From the NCBI GenBank assembly GCA_016219005.1, contig JACRCN010000068.1:32246-96245 (forward strand): a stretch of 64,000 nucleotides of DNA. Reading direction: 5' to 3'. Below, piece by piece: positions 60,031 to 64,000 of this stretch. Within the stretch, counting starts at the first letter, position 1. Each line of letters begins with the position of its first letter. Source of the stretch: Deltaproteobacteria bacterium (lineage in GTDB: Bacteria > Desulfobacterota > Desulfobacteria > Desulfobacterales > SpSt-501). A model generated the notes under the pieces. It was not told the DNA's origin and did no database searches. It saw only the letters and a list, made by a program, of their open reading frames with translations. The position numbers were made by a program, and so were the translations under genes.

Positions 60031-63000
60031 TTAAAGCGCCTGCAATCGCAGATCGCCAAATAGATCCGAAAAGGTTTGTTTCGCTGCAAGTTTGAAGTCA
60101 TCAAACCACACCACTGAGTCGGCCTTTGTCCACAATCCCACGTATCCGGCCAGACTGCGGTCTGCAGTATAGGTCATGACCGGTTCGTCATCGATGAAGG
60201 CGGTCAATTGTCGATCTTCGATGTGAACCTTTAGCCGATACCATCGTCCGGACTTAAGCGGGCGAGTCACTGATTGGCGCTCGATCCTCCGGCTGTTCAC
60301 GTACTCGAATAGAATCAGGTTGTTTTCCAGGCAATTCAGCCGAAACACAAAATAGTTGCCGATGTTCTGAATGCCGAAGGCGATTCCACCAGCTTGGTCG
60401 ATCAATCCGGATACCGGCATAATTCCCCCACTGACCATGCCGTTTGAAAGGAATCCGTCTTTCGCGATCGCCAGGGGAAAATAAAAATAGGCCTGTATGT
60501 TGTCCAAAAACTGTTGGTACTTGGCACCGATCATGCGGTTCAACCGGTTGGCCAGGGTCAACGAAAACCGACCAGCCCACTTCGAGCCGTCCTGAATCAG
60601 CCGCATCCCATCGGAATCGGCTTGCCATGCCCAGTCTCCTTCCGGGACGTAAAACCCCGGCAAAGCATAGGCTCTGCCCATGTTCATGTAGTCGTATTCG
60701 CTTCTGAAGAAAGCCTCCGCCATCCGGTCGATATCCTCCTGGCTGCGGATGCCGACATCCAGCAGGCGGCTTGAGGCGAGCAACCGGCCGAGTTGATCGA
60801 GCGCCTGCTCCTGTGCGCTCTGGTCAAACCCTTTAAGGGAGGCCGAGATCGTGTCGCCGGTCACGGTCACGGCAAAGCCGAGCCGGGTCAGCACTCTCAA
60901 CAGAAAATCGATTCTCATCACCTTGCCGTAATAGGAGCCCACACCGCCCGAAAACTGCATGGTGACGTAATTCTGGCTGGCGTCCTTGCCGCACAGGCTG
61001 TCCACGTTGCAATAATGATAGCCGAACTTTATGCTGATATTCGTGTAGTCGTGCGACACCAGCGCATAGCTGTTCCCTCCCGGCAGGTCCCCCCCGGCGC
61101 TTGCTGACATCAACGTCGCCAGATTTCGCATGTCCAGGCCCACCGCACTTGACCAGTTAATTCCCGGATGGGACAGCCCACGCCAGAAAGCGTTCATGGG
61201 AACGGACCGGATACTATCCGGCGTGATTCGGTCGCAGGAGGAGAGGCCTTCCTGCAACCCCCCACCGAGGTCGATAAAATGGAGACTGATGGGAATGTTG
61301 AAACTGAGTTTTTCGGAGACAACACTCTCGTTCGCCTCGCCCATCAATCCAAACATCGCCTGCAAAGAGACCTCGTGGCAGAATCGAACGATGTCGTGAA
61401 CACTGCGGCACCCCCCCGGTGAAAACGAGCTGTCTTTGGCGTCTGTCAGGTTGAGAGGGGTGATCAGGTCCAGGACCTCTCTCAGGCGGAGAAACATGGG
61501 GCTGTCATAGATGGGGCTACGACCCTGGGTGGGGATGGTGTCGGCATCTTCCAAGATGCCTTTGTAGACCCTGCAGCTGTCGGCCACCATTGTTATGCCC
61601 TCACCGTCGCGCAGGAGCTGAGTGGCATTTTTTGCATCCACGATGGCCGGGACTCCAAACTCACGGGCAACGGTTGCAAGGTGGCTTGCCGGGCTGCCGA
61701 TATCGGTGATGAGGCCCTTGACGTCCTTCAGGTACTTGGTGCAATCGATGGATGCACTGCGGGCGACCAGGATCGACCCCTCCGGCACGGAACCGGAGGC
61801 AGGGACTTGGCATACGGTTCCGCTTGCAATCCCCGGTGAGGCAGTCAACCCTCCGGAAAGCAGAATGGGTTTGTCTTTGAGATACATTAGTTCGATTGAG
61901 CCCAGCGATTCGTTTCTATATAGTCCCAAAGGCCGAGACTGAAGCACGATAATCTCTCCTCCGGCATCCATCGCCCATTCGATGTCCTGTGGTGCAGCGA
62001 AATAGGCTTCGAGTTCCGTCGCCATCCGGCTAAGGCGACTCAAGGCTGAATCATTCACAACTTTCAGTATCAGCTCGTTGTCTTCAGAGTCTTGCCCTTT
62101 TTCAGTTTTCACGATCCGGCCATTTGCTTTTTCCACGAATAAGGTGACCGGCGACGCCTCGCCGCTTACCAGGCGCTCACCCATTCCGGCGACTGCGGCA
62201 ATTCGCATGATGCCCGACTCGGGTTGAACCGGGTCGACGGAATAACTGACCCCGCTGACCGCAGCATTCACCATCCGAAGGCAGGCCACCCCCATGGGAG
62301 TATCCCCCTCCTCAAAACCGTATCGGCGTCGGTATTGAACGGCTCTGAAGGAAAATCTGCTCGCGATCACCTTCTTGTAGGCTTCGATCAGATTGTCCCG
62401 GGAGACGTTTAATTCCGTGTGGTACTGTCCGGCAAACGATGAGGCGGTGTCTTCGCCCACGGCGCTGCTTCGCACCGCCACCCGCACATTTTTACCTGCT
62501 GTTTTTTCGAGGGTTTCATAGGCTGCAAGAATCTCCGCTTCGACTTTTTCCGGCAGCTTGGACCCGGTGATCCGGGCGCGGAGTACATCCGTCAGTTTTT
62601 CCGCAACACCCATGTCATTCCAATCGAGTCGATCGATGGCATCCCGAATGGTTGTTTCAAGCCCCAAGCTCACTAAAAATTCGGTTTCGGCGGTTGTGGT
62701 GATTAAAAATCCTTCCGGGATCGGAAGGCCGATGGAATTTTTTATGATGGACAGATTGGCCGCCTTCGAGCCTACCGCCGGAGCTGATTGGGAAACCATT
62801 CCGTGCAACGGTACCGTGAAGGGAACCTGCAGCCGCTCGGATTTCGGTTCTATCCGCTTGTGGGCATCGGCGAAGATCGAATCGGGGAGCGCGGTCAATT
62901 CAGGATAAGCACGGCCCGAAAGCTTGGTCAGCGCTTCAATCAATTCTGCGGTTTCAGTTTTCAGTCGATCAAGCAGATCTTTGATTTCAGCACGGTTAAA

Positions 63001-63165
63001 ACCTTCACCACGGTAATAAAGGCTCTCCATGGCGGATATCAGTTGCAGGCTCTCTCGGTTGTGTTCGAGAAATTTCTTAAAGTGGTTGTATTTCTGAGCG
63101 ACCTGCTGCTGGTCGTCGACCAGTAGGCGGCAGGATTTCTTTTTGGATCTGATTATTGAGGACAT
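60031..63165 (-). CDS. PEP-synthase-like protein lacking the catalytic barrel, with novel C-terminus and LamG-like domain
   Basis: 1044 aa. Residues ~120-412 form the ATP-grasp domain of PPDK/PEP synthase (SSAVGEDTASSFAGQYHT, PQDIEWAMD); ~438-530 is the swivelling phospho-His domain, with His495 in GSPASHLATVAREFGVP. The usual ~300-aa PEP-utilising TIM barrel is missing. Instead ~560-900 is a segment I do not recognise, and ~900-1035 looks like a beta-sandwich (LamG/DUF1080-like; VFRLNCLENNLILFEYVN). ATP-dependent phosphorylation of an unknown acceptor, as in rifampin phosphotransferase, is one reading. AAGGGG precedes the ATG. Function is not assigned. Confidence 0.8.
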   Translation of the reverse strand: MSSIIRSKKKSCRLLVDDQQQVAQKYNHFKKFLEHNRESLQLISAMESLYYRGEGFNRAEIKDLLDRLKTETAELIEALTKLSGRAYPELTALPDSIFADAHKRIEPKSERLQVPFTVPLHGMVSQSAPAVGSKAANLSIIKNSIGLPIPEGFLITTTAETEFLVSLGLETTIRDAIDRLDWNDMGVAEKLTDVLRARITGSKLPEKVEAEILAAYETLEKTAGKNVRVAVRSSAVGEDTASSFAGQYHTELNVSRDNLIEAYKKVIASRFSFRAVQYRRRYGFEEGDTPMGVACLRMVNAAVSGVSYSVDPVQPESGIMRIAAVAGMGERLVSGEASPVTLFVEKANGRIVKTEKGQDSEDNELILKVVNDSALSRLSRMATELEAYFAAPQDIEWAMDAGGEIIVLQSRPLGLYRNESLGSIELMYLKDKPILLSGGLTASPGIASGTVCQVPASGSVPEGSILVARSASIDCTKYLKDVKGLITDIGSPASHLATVAREFGVPAIVDAKNATQLLRDGEGITMVADSCRVYKGILEDADTIPTQGRSPIYDSPMFLRLREVLDLITPLNLTDAKDSSFSPGGCRSVHDIVRFCHEVSLQAMFGLMGEANESVVSEKLSFNIPISLHFIDLGGGLQEGLSSCDRITPDSIRSVPMNAFWRGLSHPGINWSSAVGLDMRNLATLMSASAGGDLPGGNSYALVSHDYTNISIKFGYHYCNVDSLCGKDASQNYVTMQFSGGVGSYYGKVMRIDFLLRVLTRLGFAVTVTGDTISASLKGFDQSAQEQALDQLGRLLASSRLLDVGIRSQEDIDRMAEAFFRSEYDYMNMGRAYALPGFYVPEGDWAWQADSDGMRLIQDGSKWAGRFSLTLANRLNRMIGAKYQQFLDNIQAYFYFPLAIAKDGFLSNGMVSGGIMPVSGLIDQAGGIAFGIQNIGNYFVFRLNCLENNLILFEYVNSRRIERQSVTRPLKSGRWYRLKVHIEDRQLTAFIDDEPVMTYTADRSLAGYVGLWTKADSVVWFDDFKLAAKQTFSDLFGDLRLQAL

Positions 63166-63213
63166 GACAAACCCCTTTGGCTTCGAGGAAAACCGAAATG
63201 TTGAATAAAGGGC

Positions 63214-63237
63214 CGTGCAGTTTTTTTAGACTGCACG
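63214..63237. terminator. Hairpin between the small Cys-rich gene and the PEP-synthase-like gene
   Basis: An 8-bp stem CGTGCAGT / ACTGCACG (63214-63221 and 63230-63237) encloses an 8-nt T-rich loop. A T-rich stretch follows on the plus strand, but on the minus strand only CCCTTTATT follows, so termination of the minus-strand message would be weak; an attenuator or processing site is possible. Confidence 0.4.
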
Positions 63238-63259
63238 ACCTTAAGATTTTTATTTGATG

Positions 63260-63571
63260 TTAAGGAAGCTTTGAGGGTTCATCCACCTCGCAACTCCCGC
63301 CGGGGCAAAAAATGTCAAGCCAAAGACTGTGATCATGTTCAGGGTGCTCGCAGAACACCGGTAGCTTGATCCGTTCTTCTTCGGTAAAGCAGGCATCTTC
63401 CGGGCAGAAAAGCTCAAGCCAGATCCCTTTGTCCTTGCACTCTTTTGCGAAGGCTTTTTCCTTTTCTGACAGCGAGCCAAGCTCATCCTGAGAGAGGATG
63501 CGTGCCTTGGGAAGATAAATTCTCCGGGGACCGTCCGATGATTTTCCCTTTTTATCGTCAGCAGTTTTCAT
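63260..63571 (-). CDS. Small Cys-rich protein of unknown function
   Basis: 103 aa, highly charged, with five cysteines in two similar blocks: LELFCPEDACF and LDIFCPGGSC, each preceded by a Trp (IWLELFCPEDAC, LWLDIFCPGGSC), plus FCEHPEHDH. The duplicated W-L-x-[LI]-F-C-P-x-x-x-C pattern suggests an internal repeat that binds metal or forms disulfides. No signal peptide. A good AAGGAG precedes the ATG. It lies between the MFS gene and the PEP-synthase-like gene. Not recognised. Confidence 0.7.
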   Translation of the reverse strand: MKTADDKKGKSSDGPRRIYLPKARILSQDELGSLSEKEKAFAKECKDKGIWLELFCPEDACFTEEERIKLPVFCEHPEHDHSLWLDIFCPGGSCEVDEPSKLP

Positions 63572-63582
63572 GTTTATTCTCC

Positions 63583-64000
63583 TTAATATAGTGTCCTATT
63601 TTCGTTTACAGTAAACACAAAAACAGGAACGGCCAAGATCAAAACACTTGCCATCACGGCAAAGGCTGGGAAATAACCCCAGAGACCGATCAAGATACCG
63701 CCTAAAATAGGCCCGGAAGCATGGCCGACGTCGAATATGGTCCCGAAAACCCCCATGGCCGTCCCAAAATGCCGTGCCTTGCACATATCCGCCACCATCG
63801 CGGCCGAGGAGGATGTCACAAATGCCTCTCCCAGGCCAAACAGCAGGGAAGCCGTTGCAAGGGCGGCAAAGTTTTTTAGCAGTGGTATGGCGACAAATGA
63901 AATTGCGCAAAGAATAAGCCCGGAGACGATGATCGGTTTTCGTCCGAAGCGATCCGATATCCTTCCCATTAAGGGTTTGGACACCATCGTGGCAACAACC
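63583..64000 (-). CDS. MFS transporter, C-terminal part (start lies beyond the window)
   Basis: The visible 139 aa are the C-terminal part of a major facilitator protein: SKPLMGRISDRFGRKPIIV matches the loop motif GRxSDRxGRR between helices 8 and 9, and several membrane helices follow (LFGLGEAFVTSSSAAMVADM, GILIGLWGYFPAFAVMA). It ends at 63583. Substrate cannot be told. The frame continues past base 64000, so the length and start are unknown. Confidence 0.85.
   Translation of the reverse strand, partial: VVATMVSKPLMGRISDRFGRKPIIVSGLILCAISFVAIPLLKNFAALATASLLFGLGEAFVTSSSAAMVADMCKARHFGTAMGVFGTIFDVGHASGPILGGILIGLWGYFPAFAVMASVLILAVPVFVFTVNENRTLY

Noticed and set aside
63589..63598. TAGTGTCCTA near the MFS stop as another end of the Fic-type element
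   Set aside because: Only ten bases match, they lie between the last codon region and the next gene start, and no partner repeat or direct duplication is found.
1..64000. tRNA, rRNA, CRISPR or prophage regions
   Set aside because: I looked for cloverleaf-like segments, regular direct repeats with spacers, and phage structural genes and found none; a dedicated scan could still find something short.

Overview
The window looks like chromosomal DNA from an anaerobic, GC-rich Desulfobacterota-type bacterium (former Deltaproteobacteria, sulfate-reducer-like). The basis is gene content: corrinoid/uroporphyrinogen-decarboxylase-type methyltransferases, a tripartite tricarboxylate transporter, many cache-domain kinases with single-domain response regulators, a probable selenoprotein, and SulP and DASS anion transporters. 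This assignment is an inference; there is no rRNA or other marker gene here. No tRNA, rRNA, CRISPR array or prophage was seen.

Layout. (1) 0.2-3.2 kb: D-threonine-aldolase-like enzyme, aldo/keto reductase, then on the minus strand an AhpD-like gene with an in-frame UGA (selenocysteine) followed by a truncated 2-hydroxyacid dehydrogenase. (2) 3.25-4.70 kb: an AT-rich element with 14-bp terminal inverted repeats and an 8-bp target duplication whose only gene encodes a Fic protein. (3) 4.8-17.4 kb: a long plus-strand operon for ornithine/citrulline catabolism (ornithine aminotransferase, GntR, ornithine carbamoyltransferase, carbamate kinase, COG2403-type GTPase, amino-acid ABC transporter, MmgE/PrpD, argininosuccinate lyase, GNAT, EamA). 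(4) 17.4-30.7 kb: LarA-like protein, two UroD-type methyltransferases (one fused to a corrinoid domain) and a TctABC transporter with two TctC proteins, divergent from GntR, HpaI-type aldolase, hydroxyacid dehydrogenase, DapA-family enzyme and hydroxypyruvate isomerase. The second group fits sugar-acid breakdown through tartronate semialdehyde and hydroxypyruvate. (5) 30.8-32.0 kb: decayed aspartate racemase and nitrilase genes. (6) 32-37.7 kb: GNAT, YwbE, NYN/OST-HTH protein, RecQ, MBL hydrolase and C-N hydrolase. (7) 37.8-51.7 kb: two divergent anion-transport and signalling operons (CBS-DASS-beta-helix-kinase-REC-REC, and TetR-SulP-AAK6/BON/REC-kinase-REC-ChpT/Spo0B-like-REC). (8) 51.8-55.7 kb: Pot-type polyamine ABC transporter. 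(9) 55.8-64 kb: lipoprotein, chromate transporter, CDF exporter, an unusual PEP-synthase-like protein, a small Cys-rich protein and the end of an MFS transporter.

Structural points that the genes alone do not explain are: a bacterial SECIS-like hairpin after the UGA; the Fic element without a transposase; a MITE-like repeat family (about 145 bp, inverted ends) whose three copies all abut or overlap gene stop codons; promoter/operator palindromes at the GntR, TetR and lipoprotein promoters; and a hairpin with a T-run between the Pot substrate-binding gene and the ATPase gene. All product calls come from reading motifs by eye, without database searches.
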